A DNA stretch of 64,000 nt from an uncultured Bacteroides sp. (GTDB lineage Bacteria > Bacteroidota > Bacteroidia > Bacteroidales > Bacteroidaceae), in assembly GCA_900553815.1 (NCBI GenBank), contig USEY01000001.1, positions 1 to 64,000 on the forward strand. The letters run 5' to 3'. Positions 27,142 through 36,097 of this stretch are shown here, in pieces. Both the position numbers and the translations under genes were made by a program. A model generated the notes under the pieces. The model was not told the origin of the DNA. It saw only the letters and a program-made list of their open reading frames with translations, and did no database searches. The first letter of the stretch is position 1. Each line of letters starts with the position of its first letter.

Positions 27142-27234
27142 ATGCCAAGCGGAAAGAAGAAAAAAAGACATAAAATGTCTACGCATAAGCGTAAAAAAAG
27201 ACTAAGAAAGAACAGACATAAAAGCAAAAAGTAA
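27142..27234 (+). CDS. 30-aa AURKAIP1/COX24-like basic protein
   Basis: The frame encodes 30 residues that are mostly Lys, Arg and His (PSGKKKKRHKMSTHKRKKRL and onwards). This matches the tiny AURKAIP1/COX24-domain proteins of Bacteroidetes, related to the mitoribosomal protein mS38, so ribosome association is likely. It lies 35 nt after the HU stop on the same strand and before a strong hairpin. It is too short for usual gene-calling thresholds. Confidence 0.85.
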   Translation: MPSGKKKKRHKMSTHKRKKRLRKNRHKSKK

Positions 27235-27258
27235 TTTTTTAGTCTGGAAAGACAAAAT

Positions 27259-27303
27259 AAAGAACAAACTCGTGGAGCCTATCGTCTCGCAAGTTTGTTC
27301 TTT
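27259..27303 (+). terminator. terminator after HU and the 30-aa gene
   Basis: A 12-bp stem pairs 27259-27270 (aaagaacaaact) with 27292-27303 (agtttgttcttt), followed by gtttaat. It separates the HU unit from the RNase G gene. Confidence 0.7.
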
Positions 27304-27444
27304 GTTTAATGTATGTAATGTGAACGTGTACAGATTTAGTTGACAAGGCTACAAACCAAGCTGAAGTCTCCTCCCCTCATCACGGCGGAACAGAAGCCGG
27401 TATTTGCAACCTTGCTGACTTTTAACTCTAAAAAAGAAAACATT

Positions 27445-29019
27445 GTGACAAGCGAACTCGTTGTAGACGTACAGCCCAAAGAGGTATCCATCGCCTTGCT
27501 CGAAGACAAGCAACTGGTGGAACTTCAAAGCGAAGGACAAAACATCTCCTTCTCGGTGGGCAACATTTATTTGGGACGCATCAGGAAACTGATGCCGGGC
27601 CTGAATGCCTGCTTCGTGGACGTAGGTTACGAGAAAGATGCTTTTCTTCACTACCAGGACCTGGGTCCTCAATTCAACTCTTTAGAGAAATACATCAAGC
27701 AGACTCTGAGTGACAGGAAAAAACTAAATCCCATCACCAAGGCAACCCTACTTCCCGACCTTGAAAAAGACGGCACCGTGGCCAACACACTCAAGGTAGG
27801 ACAAGAAGTCGTGGTGCAAATCGTGAAGGAACCTATCTCCACCAAAGGGCCGCGACTGACTTCGGAACTATCCTTTGCCGGACGCTACCTGGTGCTGATA
27901 CCCTTCAACGACAAGGTGTCGGTGTCGCAAAAAATAAAATCGAGCGAAGAACGCGCAAGGCTCAAGCAACTGCTCATGAGCATCAAGCCCAAGAACTTCG
28001 GTGTCATTGTACGCACAGTGGCCGAAGGCAAGCGCGTGGCCGAACTCGACGGAGAACTCAAAGTGCTGCTCAAACACTGGGAAGACGCCATGGTGAAGGT
28101 GCAGAAAGCCACCAAATATCCCACCCTCATTTACGAAGAGACCAGCCGTGCCGTAGGTTTGCTGCGCGACCTGTTCAATCCTTCGTTTGAGAACATCTAT
28201 GTCAACAATGAAGATGTTTTCCAGGAAATTAGGGACTACGTGGCACTGATAGCCCCCGAACGGGCAGGCATTGTCAAGCTTTATAAAGGACAGCTTCCCA
28301 TCTACGACAACTTTGGTATCACCAAGCAGATAAAATCTTCATTTGGCAAAACCGTTTCCTACAAAAGCGGCGCATACCTCATCATTGAACATACCGAAGC
28401 CTTGCACGTGGTTGACGTGAACAGCGGAAACCGTGTGAAGAACGCCAACGGACAGGAGGGCAACGCACTGGAAGTAAACCTGGGAGCTGCCGATGAACTG
28501 GCTCGTCAGTTGCGACTGAGAGACATGGGAGGTATCATTGTGGTGGACTTCATTGACATGAATGAAGCCGCCAACCGACAAAAACTCTACGAGCGCATGT
28601 GCCAAAACATGCAAAAAGACAGGGCGCGGCACAACATCCTACCGCTCAGCAAATTCGGGTTAATGCAAATCACCCGCCAACGCGTTCGTCCGGCCATGGA
28701 CGTCAACACGATGGAAACCTGCCCCACCTGTTTTGGAAAAGGAAAAATCAAGTCATCCATCCTTTTCACCGACACTTTAGAGAGCAAAATTGACTACTTG
28801 GTAAACAAGTTGAAGATTACCAAATTCTCGTTGCACATCCACCCGTATGTAGCAGCCTATATCAATCAGGGACTCATCTCCCTGAAACGCAAGTGGCAGA
28901 TGAAATACGGATTTGGCATTAAAATCATTCCCAGCCAGAAACTGGCGTTTCTGCAATATGTCTTCTACGACTCGCACGGCGAGGAGATAGACATGAAAGA
29001 GGAAGTGGAAATCAAATAA
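27445..29019 (+). CDS. rng: ribonuclease E/G family endoribonuclease
   Basis: The 524-aa RNase cuts single-stranded RNA, for example rRNA precursors. It has an S1-like domain (about 35-135: VGNIYLGRIRKLMPGLNACFVDVG), the catalytic core with VVDVNSGN (about 335) and IVVDFIDM (about 385), each giving a metal-binding Asp, and the Zn-link CPTCFGKG (about 440). The frame runs back to a TTG at 27340, but the GTG at 27445 begins VTSELVVDVQ, the usual start in Bacteroides. It is RNase G-like, without the long RNase E tail. Confidence 0.92.
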   Translation: MTSELVVDVQPKEVSIALLEDKQLVELQSEGQNISFSVGNIYLGRIRKLMPGLNACFVDVGYEKDAFLHYQDLGPQFNSLEKYIKQTLSDRKKLNPITKATLLPDLEKDGTVANTLKVGQEVVVQIVKEPISTKGPRLTSELSFAGRYLVLIPFNDKVSVSQKIKSSEERARLKQLLMSIKPKNFGVIVRTVAEGKRVAELDGELKVLLKHWEDAMVKVQKATKYPTLIYEETSRAVGLLRDLFNPSFENIYVNNEDVFQEIRDYVALIAPERAGIVKLYKGQLPIYDNFGITKQIKSSFGKTVSYKSGAYLIIEHTEALHVVDVNSGNRVKNANGQEGNALEVNLGAADELARQLRLRDMGGIIVVDFIDMNEAANRQKLYERMCQNMQKDRARHNILPLSKFGLMQITRQRVRPAMDVNTMETCPTCFGKGKIKSSILFTDTLESKIDYLVNKLKITKFSLHIHPYVAAYINQGLISLKRKWQMKYGFGIKIIPSQKLAFLQYVFYDSHGEEIDMKEEVEIK

Positions 29020-29060
29020 GAAAAGCGGCGGAGCAACTCGGTTGCACCGCCGCTTTTCTT
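29018..29060. terminator. bidirectional terminator between rng and the K+ channel gene
   Basis: A perfect 14-bp GC-rich stem pairs 29018-29031 with 29047-29060, with a small inner hairpin (gcaac/gttgc) in the loop. It overlaps the rng stop and lies 20 nt before the convergent gene end. Confidence 0.9.
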
Positions 29061-29080
29061 TATCTCCTTACAGAGGATGT

Positions 29081-29893
29081 TTATTCTTTTTTCTCAGCCT
29101 GCTTCTTTTCGAGCAGCATACTCATGAACGCCGAGCTGATGATACCCGTAGGAATGGCAATCATGGCAATGCCTATCAGGCTGATAATGCTGCTCAACAA
29201 CCGCCCCAAGGGAGTCACAGGATAAATATCGCCATAGCCCACCGTGGTAAAAGCCACGATGGCCCACCAGAATCCATCACCTATATTCTCGAAGGCCTGG
29301 GGCTGGGCGTTGCGTTCTATGTAATACATCAGTATACCCGAAAATCCCAACATGATGCCGCAAGCCGTATAAGACGTTACCAGTTCATCCTTGACAGTCC
29401 GGAGCACAGTTCCTATCATCTGGAAAGAACGCGAATAGCGAATCAGCTTGAAGATAATAAGGATATAGGCCAGCACAACCAGGTGTACGTGTGGAGAATC
29501 TTTATACAGATAAATGACAACAAAAGGCAGAATGGCCACAAAATCGATGATGCCATAGAAAGAAAACAGATAGCGCAAACGAGCCTTCCATGCGTGCTTG
29601 CAGGTAGCATACTGCACAGGGGCGGCAGCAAAGCGTAGCCCATACTCTATGGTGAAAATAAAAGAGGCCAGATAATTGAATGAGTATAGCCACTCGCGAT
29701 AAGGAGCCGACTCGTCAAACGAACCATAAATGATGGATACAATGGAACCGATAATAAAAAACAGAACGAAATACTGAAACCATTTCTTCATCAGCTGGCG
29801 GTGTATGGCCCGGTAAACGAACTCATGCCTAATCAGCTTAGGCAACTTTTCCTGCAAAGACTTGTTCAAGGAAATACGTGGCTCATTGTTCAT
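29081..29893 (-). CDS. voltage-gated-type potassium channel
   Basis: The 270-aa membrane protein has six hydrophobic segments: S1 (about 38-58), S2 (about 70-92), S3 (about 110-130), a short S4-like helix with few basic residues (FKLIRYSRSFQ, about 147), S5 (about 170-192) and S6 (about 232-255). The pore loop carries the K+ selectivity filter TTVGYGD (about 216-222). There is no C-terminal RCK domain. It is alone, convergent to rng, and preceded by a -7 box. Confidence 0.9.
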   Translation of the reverse strand: MNNEPRISLNKSLQEKLPKLIRHEFVYRAIHRQLMKKWFQYFVLFFIIGSIVSIIYGSFDESAPYREWLYSFNYLASFIFTIEYGLRFAAAPVQYATCKHAWKARLRYLFSFYGIIDFVAILPFVVIYLYKDSPHVHLVVLAYILIIFKLIRYSRSFQMIGTVLRTVKDELVTSYTACGIMLGFSGILMYYIERNAQPQAFENIGDGFWWAIVAFTTVGYGDIYPVTPLGRLLSSIISLIGIAMIAIPTGIISSAFMSMLLEKKQAEKKE

Positions 29894-29928
29894 AGGTATA
29901 TCATTTTATTGTCAATGACAAATATATA

Positions 29929-29936
29929 GGTATTTT
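29929..29936 (-). promoter_or_regulatory. -7 box of the K+ channel gene
   Basis: TATATTTG on the minus strand matches TAnnTTTG and lies 35 nt before the ATG. No clear -33 box. Confidence 0.5.
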
Positions 29937-30116
29937 GCTTCCCTTCTTCCTGAAATGGAAGAAAAACATTGAAAAAGCATTGATTCGAATTACCGCCCCT
30001 CCTTTATCAGACATTCCCCGCCTATACTCACTACAAAGCAGAATAGAATACCAATTGCCCCAAGACTCCTAAACCGGACAATTCGGCGTTATCATCCATT
30101 CCCAATACACACATAT

Positions 30117-30165
30117 AAGGCTAAGGGCATACGCTGCATATCGCTGTATACGCCCTCAGTCTTAA
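30117..30165 (-). terminator. imperfect hairpin after the restriction gene
   Basis: taaggctaagggcatac and its imperfect complement (gtatacgccctcagtctta) face each other around a loop just past the res stop. The stem has several mismatches and the T-tract is weak. Confidence 0.4.
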
Positions 30166-30180
30166 CCTAATTAATAGATA

Positions 30181-33063
30181 TCAGAACAGCTTACCCATAG
30201 CGTTAGCACGAGACACCCAATGCAGGTGGCAAATATCATCCAGCATGGCACCATTACGAGCCAGCGAATAGAAGTCCGACTCGGGCAACAAAACATATAC
30301 CCACTCACGCTCCATGCGCTCGACTGGCAACAAGCTGTTTATCTTATGGCACCACTCCACTGCTGCCACCTGCTTCTGCCGCACGTTGGCATCAGCTACC
30401 CGGTCGTCGCCCTTGGTCTCTATGATATATATGTGTGTAGCCGTACAAACCATGAAATCAGGGTGATAGGAAGCCAACAATCCGTCGCGACGCAAGTAGT
30501 AGATAGACGCAAAAGGATGCTGGCTCTCATTGATTTTTATAAAACGCTGTACGCTGCTGTCCCGGTCCAGAAATTCCATAAAAGACTTTTCAAACCCACC
30601 CCGATTGCTGGGATAACCCATGCGCTCGTAAATCACCTTCTGCAACGGCAGACTGTATGCTTCGCGCATGCGCAAAACCGGTACTGATGAAAACCACTGC
30701 TTTTCCACTACTGCCTCGCTGGTCATGACATTCTCCTGCATCCGATGAATGGCCACACTCATCTCACGCACGATATGCGATGTCACAACACCGTTCTTCG
30801 ACAGCAGTATCTTCCAGTCATTGCCGCTGAACGGATTGAAAGGCTGTCCGAAAAGCCGGGTACGGATATATACATCCATGATGCGGATAATCTCCGTCTG
30901 ATTGATTTGCAACGTGGGAAAAGGCCTGTGGGTCCGCACACCCACCCGGTCCATGCGGGTGGTGACAATGCGCAACAGCTTCTGCAGATATTCATTGTAG
31001 CTGGTAGCCGTAAACAGGTCGGCCTGCACCTGATACTTGCCGAAGCGGGTCTCTGTCATGACCGATTCAGAAATAAACGTCTCACCACTGACGGCCAGGT
31101 AGCGGCGCAGATGCTCCAATGTAAAGTCGGTGTAGGGATATAACAAAGCCGGATTTATCTGTGCAGAAGTTATTTCTTCCTCGGCATCGCGTACCACCAG
31201 CGGCCAAAAGAGGTCGTAGGCTTCGTAGTCAGGTTTCAGTCCTACCTTTATGATGTCACCCATCACGCTACGACTCCCCAGTTCACCATCGTCAGTACCT
31301 GCCAGGCCTTCATCCATCAGCTTTTGATAGAAAGCATTGAAAGCAGGATGCTCAATAATGAAAAGCATATCGATGTACGATGTGGGTCCCTGCTTCTTTA
31401 CCAATACCAGCCGCCGGTTCTCTGCCTTTGTTTCCTGATAGGCCGGTTCGCGCCACATCAGCCGCAAGCCACGCCCCACAGTCTGTTCCAGCAGAATAGA
31501 GGCCTGCGAGGAACGCAGCGGCACAATGACACAGATATTGTTCACATCGAAACCTTCACGCAGCATCAGCACTGAAACGATGACCTTGGGCGCGGCATAT
31601 TGGTCTACATTGAACAGCCGTTCCTTCACCCGCTGCCATTCGGTTTCCTTCATGTCGCCCTTGCGGTCGCTGTCAATACGCAACACCTCTTCATCGCCCA
31701 ATCCTTCTTCTTTCAGAAACTGTTCAACAAACGGAGTCACCGAAGTATCCTCACACATCACCAGCATTTTAGGATATTTGGTCGGATTGTCGGGCAGGAA
31801 TCCTCTTTCCAGTATACGCAGTTTGTCCAACCCCGCCAGCAGCATCAGGCGCTGGCCTCCGCTCAAGGATACTACCCGATTGCGTTCGTCGCGCACGGCT
31901 TTATAATCCAGGTCGGCCAGTTCCGTCAGTTCCTGCCGCTTGTCCAGCATCAGGGTTTTCACCAGTCCCTGCTTCATGGCAGTAGTCAGCGAAAAGTCGG
32001 TCACAATGTGAGGGAAGTAGTGTTCTACCTTGTTTTTTCCACTGCCGCTGGTGTCATAGGGTGTGGCCGAAAAGTCTATCTGGAAAAAGCCGCCCTTCTT
32101 GCGCCGGGCTATGTAGTTCAAGCCTATCTGCCACTCCACTTCCTGCACTTCGCCCGCCACCTTGGTTTCGTGGATATGGTGAGCCTCATCGTTGATGACC
32201 ATCAGGCTGGGCAGCGAGGCCAAATATTCTACTTCCGAACCACGCAGAAATTTGCGGTCGAGCATGTCGAGCGAATTACCCGCACTGACGCCCGGACGCA
32301 AAGGCCAGATCCCCCTGACCACAGCCTGGGGCGACATACTGTCTTCTTCCTCCACTTCCTCTTCCTGCGACAGAAAGAGATGCCAGTTGGCCAGTGCTAT
32401 CAGGCCGTCACCGGTGGTCTTTCGGCCGATGCCTTCGTCCTTGTTCACCACGTTGCTGCGCAAGAAGCCGAACACCTCATCACGATAGGGCATGGGAATA
32501 AACAGCTCGCAGTTACGGCTGAGGTCGCAGGTGTCAAAGTCGCGCTCGGTGCTGCCCGGCTTCAGGCGGCCCATGTAGGCATCGAGCAGACGGTCGTAAA
32601 CCACCAAGCCGGGAGCCACAATCAAAAAGTTGCGGGTATAGCGCCCGCTCGGTTCGTCTTCATGACGGGCATTGAGCAGCTGCCATAGCAGCAAGGCATG
32701 CATCACCCAGGTCTTGCCGGTGCCTGTGGCCATCTTTACCGCATATTTAGGCAAGTTATACTTTGCCGTGGCCAGCTGTCGCAGGTCAGCCTGTGCCAGC
32801 AGGTCGGGGGCTGCATGACTGTAAATGTCGGTCACGTTCTGCACACGTGCCACCTCGTGCAGATAAATGATGTTGAGAATGGCCTGCCGCTGACCTTCAT
32901 GGAAGTTGAAAGGCCGTTCACCGATATAAGGTTCCATAAACCAGTATCTCAACAGGTCGGCCGTTACGGGAGTAACAGCCTGCAACATCTCGCCGCTTTC
33001 AAACGACCGGTTCACCAGGTCCGAGAGCCGGGCTGCCAGTTCAAGGGATAAATCCGATTTCAT
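30181..33063 (-). CDS. res: type III restriction endonuclease subunit (helicase-nuclease)
   Basis: The 960-aa protein is an SF2 translocase with a nuclease. Walker A is ATGTGKT (112-118), Walker B is INDEAHH (about 293), followed by FSATPYD (motif III, about 328), and the C-terminal helicase motif QTVGRGLRL (about 535). The PD-(D/E)xK nuclease is at the end (HPDFMVC ... IIETKGD, about 870-895). It needs Mod for site recognition. It starts 21 nt after mod on the same strand, as in usual type III operons. No frameshift is seen, so restriction should be active. Confidence 0.93.
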   Translation of the reverse strand: MKSDLSLELAARLSDLVNRSFESGEMLQAVTPVTADLLRYWFMEPYIGERPFNFHEGQRQAILNIIYLHEVARVQNVTDIYSHAAPDLLAQADLRQLATAKYNLPKYAVKMATGTGKTWVMHALLLWQLLNARHEDEPSGRYTRNFLIVAPGLVVYDRLLDAYMGRLKPGSTERDFDTCDLSRNCELFIPMPYRDEVFGFLRSNVVNKDEGIGRKTTGDGLIALANWHLFLSQEEEVEEEDSMSPQAVVRGIWPLRPGVSAGNSLDMLDRKFLRGSEVEYLASLPSLMVINDEAHHIHETKVAGEVQEVEWQIGLNYIARRKKGGFFQIDFSATPYDTSGSGKNKVEHYFPHIVTDFSLTTAMKQGLVKTLMLDKRQELTELADLDYKAVRDERNRVVSLSGGQRLMLLAGLDKLRILERGFLPDNPTKYPKMLVMCEDTSVTPFVEQFLKEEGLGDEEVLRIDSDRKGDMKETEWQRVKERLFNVDQYAAPKVIVSVLMLREGFDVNNICVIVPLRSSQASILLEQTVGRGLRLMWREPAYQETKAENRRLVLVKKQGPTSYIDMLFIIEHPAFNAFYQKLMDEGLAGTDDGELGSRSVMGDIIKVGLKPDYEAYDLFWPLVVRDAEEEITSAQINPALLYPYTDFTLEHLRRYLAVSGETFISESVMTETRFGKYQVQADLFTATSYNEYLQKLLRIVTTRMDRVGVRTHRPFPTLQINQTEIIRIMDVYIRTRLFGQPFNPFSGNDWKILLSKNGVVTSHIVREMSVAIHRMQENVMTSEAVVEKQWFSSVPVLRMREAYSLPLQKVIYERMGYPSNRGGFEKSFMEFLDRDSSVQRFIKINESQHPFASIYYLRRDGLLASYHPDFMVCTATHIYIIETKGDDRVADANVRQKQVAAVEWCHKINSLLPVERMEREWVYVLLPESDFYSLARNGAMLDDICHLHWVSRANAMGKLF

Positions 33064-33083
33064 GTTTCTTCAGTATTAGCAGT

Positions 33084-35030
33084 TTACAACGTTTCGTTCA
33101 TCATGCTCTCAAATCCGAATACGTCAACGGCCTTGACGCACACCGTCCGACGGCCTTCCTTGCGCGGCACGCGCAACCTGGCCCGGCTGACACAATGCAG
33201 CGGGTCACCGTCGTTGGCCGTATTCTCGCGGTAGTCCTGCCATTGGCTGCGGAAGGTGATGCCGTCATAGTCAGGGTCTATACTCCAGTATTCTATCAGG
33301 GCCAGCGGGTCGCGGTCGGCTATACGACGCAGTTTCTCCTTATCCTTGTCGTCCAGCGGAATGTTGTCGGGCGAAAGCAGGATATAGTTTTCCAGTTCCA
33401 CCACCACCTCTTCTTCTTCCTTCGAGAGGGGCTTCACCTGTACAGGCTTGCAAACCAGGTATTGCAGGCTGCTGAAGCGCACAGAACCGTCGCGCACCAG
33501 CTTTTCATAGCCTTTCTTCGAAAGTTCATCAAGCAAATTGGGAGGTACGACAAGTACCTCTACCCCATCGCGATACTGCTCAATAGCCCGGCTGACATCG
33601 AATGCAAAGTTCCAGCCCAGCACCACCGCCTTGCGCCAGCCGCCACCCAGCAAGGTATTGCGTGCCTCGTAGGCCCTACGCACGGTGGCTACACCGGTCA
33701 GCTTGTTGGGACTGTCTACCAGCACCAGCGTACGCGACGACTTGATATATCCCCAGTTGCGGTCGTTCAGCTGCTCGTCGCTGAAGGGGAGGGCGCCATA
33801 GAGTTGCATCACAATGCGGCTCAAGTCACCTATGCGCTTGTAGAGTTTGCTGGAGCCGAAGGCTTCTTTCTGATAGTCGCCGATGGATTGATAGAAGAAG
33901 GGCTTCACCTCCTGGTCAATGAACCGCTTGCGCATCACCAGGGTCGCAGGCTTCCCTATGTCGGTCGTTATCCAACGCCGCTTCAGGCGTTCGGCCACCG
34001 CAGCGGTAGTACCGCTGCCGCCAAAGAAGTCACAGACGAGGTCGCCTTCGTTGGAAGAGGCTTTAATGATACGTTCAAGAAGGGCTTCGGGCTTTTGGGT
34101 GGCGTAACCCACAGATTCATTAAAATGTGATTTTAAGGGTGAAATATTATCCCACCAATCTGATAAAGGTTGCCCTGCATGTTTATCTAACCAAGGCAAC
34201 TCCAAATCATCAGGCACTCCTTTCAATTTAGCAAAGACTCCTGGATTATTTTCTTTGAGCCAACGATAGGTTATATATCCATTCTCATCAAAATAATCTC
34301 CATATCTTAGCATTGTGCTTGCCGATAATTCTTGGCGCAAGATATTAAAAGTACGAGTGATTGTTTTCTGATACATTATTAATACATCATGCTTCCTTTT
34401 AAAGTAATTAACAGCACGAGAACCTATATCTTTATAACACCATATTATCTCATTTACAAAGTTATCTTTTCCAAAAATATCATCTAACAATACTTTTACA
34501 TAATGTGAGCAATGCCAATCTAAATGTATAAAAAAACTACCTCGATCCGATAATAACTCACGCATCAATACCAATCTAGGATAAAGCATTCTCAAATAAG
34601 ATGCAGTTCCATCCTTCCATGTATCGGCATAAGCAAACTGTTCAATGGTCGTAGGCTTTTGTTCAACATCCCCACCCGGCAAACTTATTTTTGTCCGATA
34701 GTCGGCCTTGCTGTCAAACGGAGGGTCAATATAGATAAGGTCGACCTTGCCGCGCAAGGATGGGAGCCCCGTGGCTTCGTCGCCCGCAATGAGTGCCTGC
34801 ATGGCCAGCAGGTTGTCACCATATATCAGCCGGTTCATCCACTCCTGTCCGGCTTCAGGCCGTGCCGTTTGTCCCTTCCACAGACCACTGATGTCTTTGG
34901 AAGGCAGCACCAGTTCGTTGGTCTGTAGCCCTATGTGGGTACTACTACCTATCCGCTCTAAGATTCGCTGGGCCTCCTTGCGCCCTTCTTCCACAATCTT
35001 AGGCAGCTCAAAGATTAAGGACTTTGGCAT
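33084..35030 (-). CDS. mod: type III DNA-methyltransferase subunit
   Basis: The 648-aa N6-adenine methyltransferase also gives the target specificity. Motif IV is DPPF (102-105) and the AdoMet motif FFGGSG is at 335-340, so the order is that of beta-class enzymes. Between them (about 119-302) lies the target-recognition region, whose DNA (34124-34676) is clearly more AT-rich than its flanks. The frame is intact. A GGAGG site lies about 9 nt before the ATG. It is followed by res and preceded by the structured leader at 35031-35309. Confidence 0.93.
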   Translation of the reverse strand: MPKSLIFELPKIVEEGRKEAQRILERIGSSTHIGLQTNELVLPSKDISGLWKGQTARPEAGQEWMNRLIYGDNLLAMQALIAGDEATGLPSLRGKVDLIYIDPPFDSKADYRTKISLPGGDVEQKPTTIEQFAYADTWKDGTASYLRMLYPRLVLMRELLSDRGSFFIHLDWHCSHYVKVLLDDIFGKDNFVNEIIWCYKDIGSRAVNYFKRKHDVLIMYQKTITRTFNILRQELSASTMLRYGDYFDENGYITYRWLKENNPGVFAKLKGVPDDLELPWLDKHAGQPLSDWWDNISPLKSHFNESVGYATQKPEALLERIIKASSNEGDLVCDFFGGSGTTAAVAERLKRRWITTDIGKPATLVMRKRFIDQEVKPFFYQSIGDYQKEAFGSSKLYKRIGDLSRIVMQLYGALPFSDEQLNDRNWGYIKSSRTLVLVDSPNKLTGVATVRRAYEARNTLLGGGWRKAVVLGWNFAFDVSRAIEQYRDGVEVLVVPPNLLDELSKKGYEKLVRDGSVRFSSLQYLVCKPVQVKPLSKEEEEVVVELENYILLSPDNIPLDDKDKEKLRRIADRDPLALIEYWSIDPDYDGITFRSQWQDYRENTANDGDPLHCVSRARLRVPRKEGRRTVCVKAVDVFGFESMMNETL

Positions 35031-35158
35031 ACGCTTTCCTCCAATTGTTTATGCGCTGCCATCGCCTTAATCCCTACGAACACACTGCGTGGGCTAATTC
35101 TTGCCCTCGCACTGCGGTCGTAGGAAACCGATAGAAACAGACAAGAACGCCCACGCAT
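35015..35158 (-). CDS. 47-aa upstream ORF overlapping mod
   Basis: A minus-strand frame starts at ATG 35158 and ends at TAA 35015, overlapping the mod start (35030) by 16 nt in another frame. The peptide is Arg/Ser-rich, with no signal peptide or membrane segment. Its start lacks a strong ribosome site. It could be a leader peptide coupling translation into mod, or chance within a structured leader. Short peptides of this kind seem familiar to me from Bacteroides leaders, but I cannot confirm it. Confidence 0.4.
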   Translation of the reverse strand: MRGRSCLFLSVSYDRSARARISPRSVFVGIKAMAAHKQLEESVCQSP

Positions 35159-35309
35159 ATACGCGAGCATTCGCACATCTGCTCTTGGTTTCTATTTGAA
35201 ATTTCCTACGTTTCAGTGCAACTAAGAACAAACAGCAAACGCTGATTAATAACCATAAAAAAAACAGGAAGCTCCACCACCGTGGCCGATCTTCCTGCCT
35301 GCAAATATA
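35031..35309 (-). promoter_or_regulatory. structured leader of the type III R-M operon
   Basis: In transcript order: a -7 box TATATTTG (35302-35309); a hairpin (stem 35291-35297 with 35265-35271, inner CCAC/GTGG) followed by eight U (35264-35257); then helices 35203-35210 with 35119-35126 and 35188-35195 with 35131-35138, nested; an alternative 14-bp pairing of 35142-35156 with 35087-35103; a third copy of the CCTACG word at 35071-35078; and GGAGG before mod. This looks like an attenuator or riboswitch-type leader of unknown class. Confidence 0.6.
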
Positions 35310-35635
35310 AAATATTTTTTAGCACGAAATACCTGCATCGGCATTTTATACGCAACTTTTAACGCAAACTAAAGCTTCTCTTTTATGCAATCCTACAATC
35401 AATCAACATCCAGCTGCCTATCCCCGTCTCGTTTCCTAAGCAAGAAACAACAGTTTCACAAGCAAGAAACAAAAGTTTCCTAAGCAAGAAACTTTCGTTC
35501 CCTAGGCAGGAACCGATAGTTTCCACATACAGAAAAAGGAGGAAACTGCAATACTTTTATATACAAGCACTTGCAGTCTCTTCCTTTATTACAGTAAAGC
35601 CAGCCAGCCGAAAAATATTCTTCGCTTCAGCCGGA
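35310..35635. other. gene-free stretch with a 22-bp array
   Basis: No gene is visible between the DUF6078 stop (35636) and the leader's -7 box. The main content is the repeat array at 35431-35540. Confidence 0.6.
35431..35540. repeat. 22-bp tandem repeat array (gtttc...gaaac)
   Basis: Five units start at 35431, 35453, 35475, 35497 and 35519, each exactly 22 nt. Each unit is a small imperfect palindrome, gtttc - 8 nt - gaaac, best kept in the first three. The fifth is degraded. Confidence 0.85.
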
Positions 35636-36073
35636 TTAACGCCACTTATGGGCAAGAACGTAGCCGTCGAAATAATCGTCCAGTTCGAGGCCCAGGGTTT
35701 TGGCCGCCTTCACGATGTATTGCTGCTCGTCGGGCGAGAGCAAACGGTTGCCCTGACGCGTAAGGTAGAAATTCTTGCGCCCCATCCAGGCCATCACCCT
35801 GTATCTGAAAGTGCGGACACTGCCGGCAGGCATGGCATTGAGCGTACGCATGAAGCCCTTGGCGTAGCGCACGGGGGCAGCAGACAGATAGAATTCGCAC
35901 TTGCCCTTCATGGCCTCCTGCCTGCGTGGATTCAGTATGGACAAAAATGCCAAGTCGGCAGAAGCATGCCTGAGGGCAAGGTGGCGCAGGCAGGTGTCAG
36001 CCTTATCGCAAGCCGTGGCGGCACAATGGCCGAAATTGCCGGGTACGTCCCGATAGTCGAAGGTGTCTTCCAT
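35636..36073 (-). CDS. DUF6078-like small protein
   Basis: The 145-aa protein opens with a Cys-containing segment (CAATACDKADTCLRHLALRH, about 17-36) in which the spaced Cys (C-x4-C-x5-C) suggests metal binding, then a basic middle and an aromatic C-terminus. The layout fits the Bacteroides DUF6078 family as I remember it. Function unknown. It lies 25 nt after the alcohol dehydrogenase gene, on the same strand, so it may share its transcript. Confidence 0.6.
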   Translation of the reverse strand: MEDTFDYRDVPGNFGHCAATACDKADTCLRHLALRHASADLAFLSILNPRRQEAMKGKCEFYLSAAPVRYAKGFMRTLNAMPAGSVRTFRYRVMAWMGRKNFYLTRQGNRLLSPDEQQYIVKAAKTLGLELDDYFDGYVLAHKWR

Positions 36074-36097
36074 GATATATGTTGATTAGAAACAGGA

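Noticed and set aside
31600..32688. 362-codon plus-strand frame opposite res
   Set aside because: It is antisense to an intact, motif-rich helicase gene; its composition mirrors the third-codon GC of res and it shows no domain or ribosome site.
35071..35210. tmRNA or RNase P RNA
   Set aside because: The tmRNA tag and ends and the conserved P4 core of RNase P RNA are not found; the element sits as a leader before mod.
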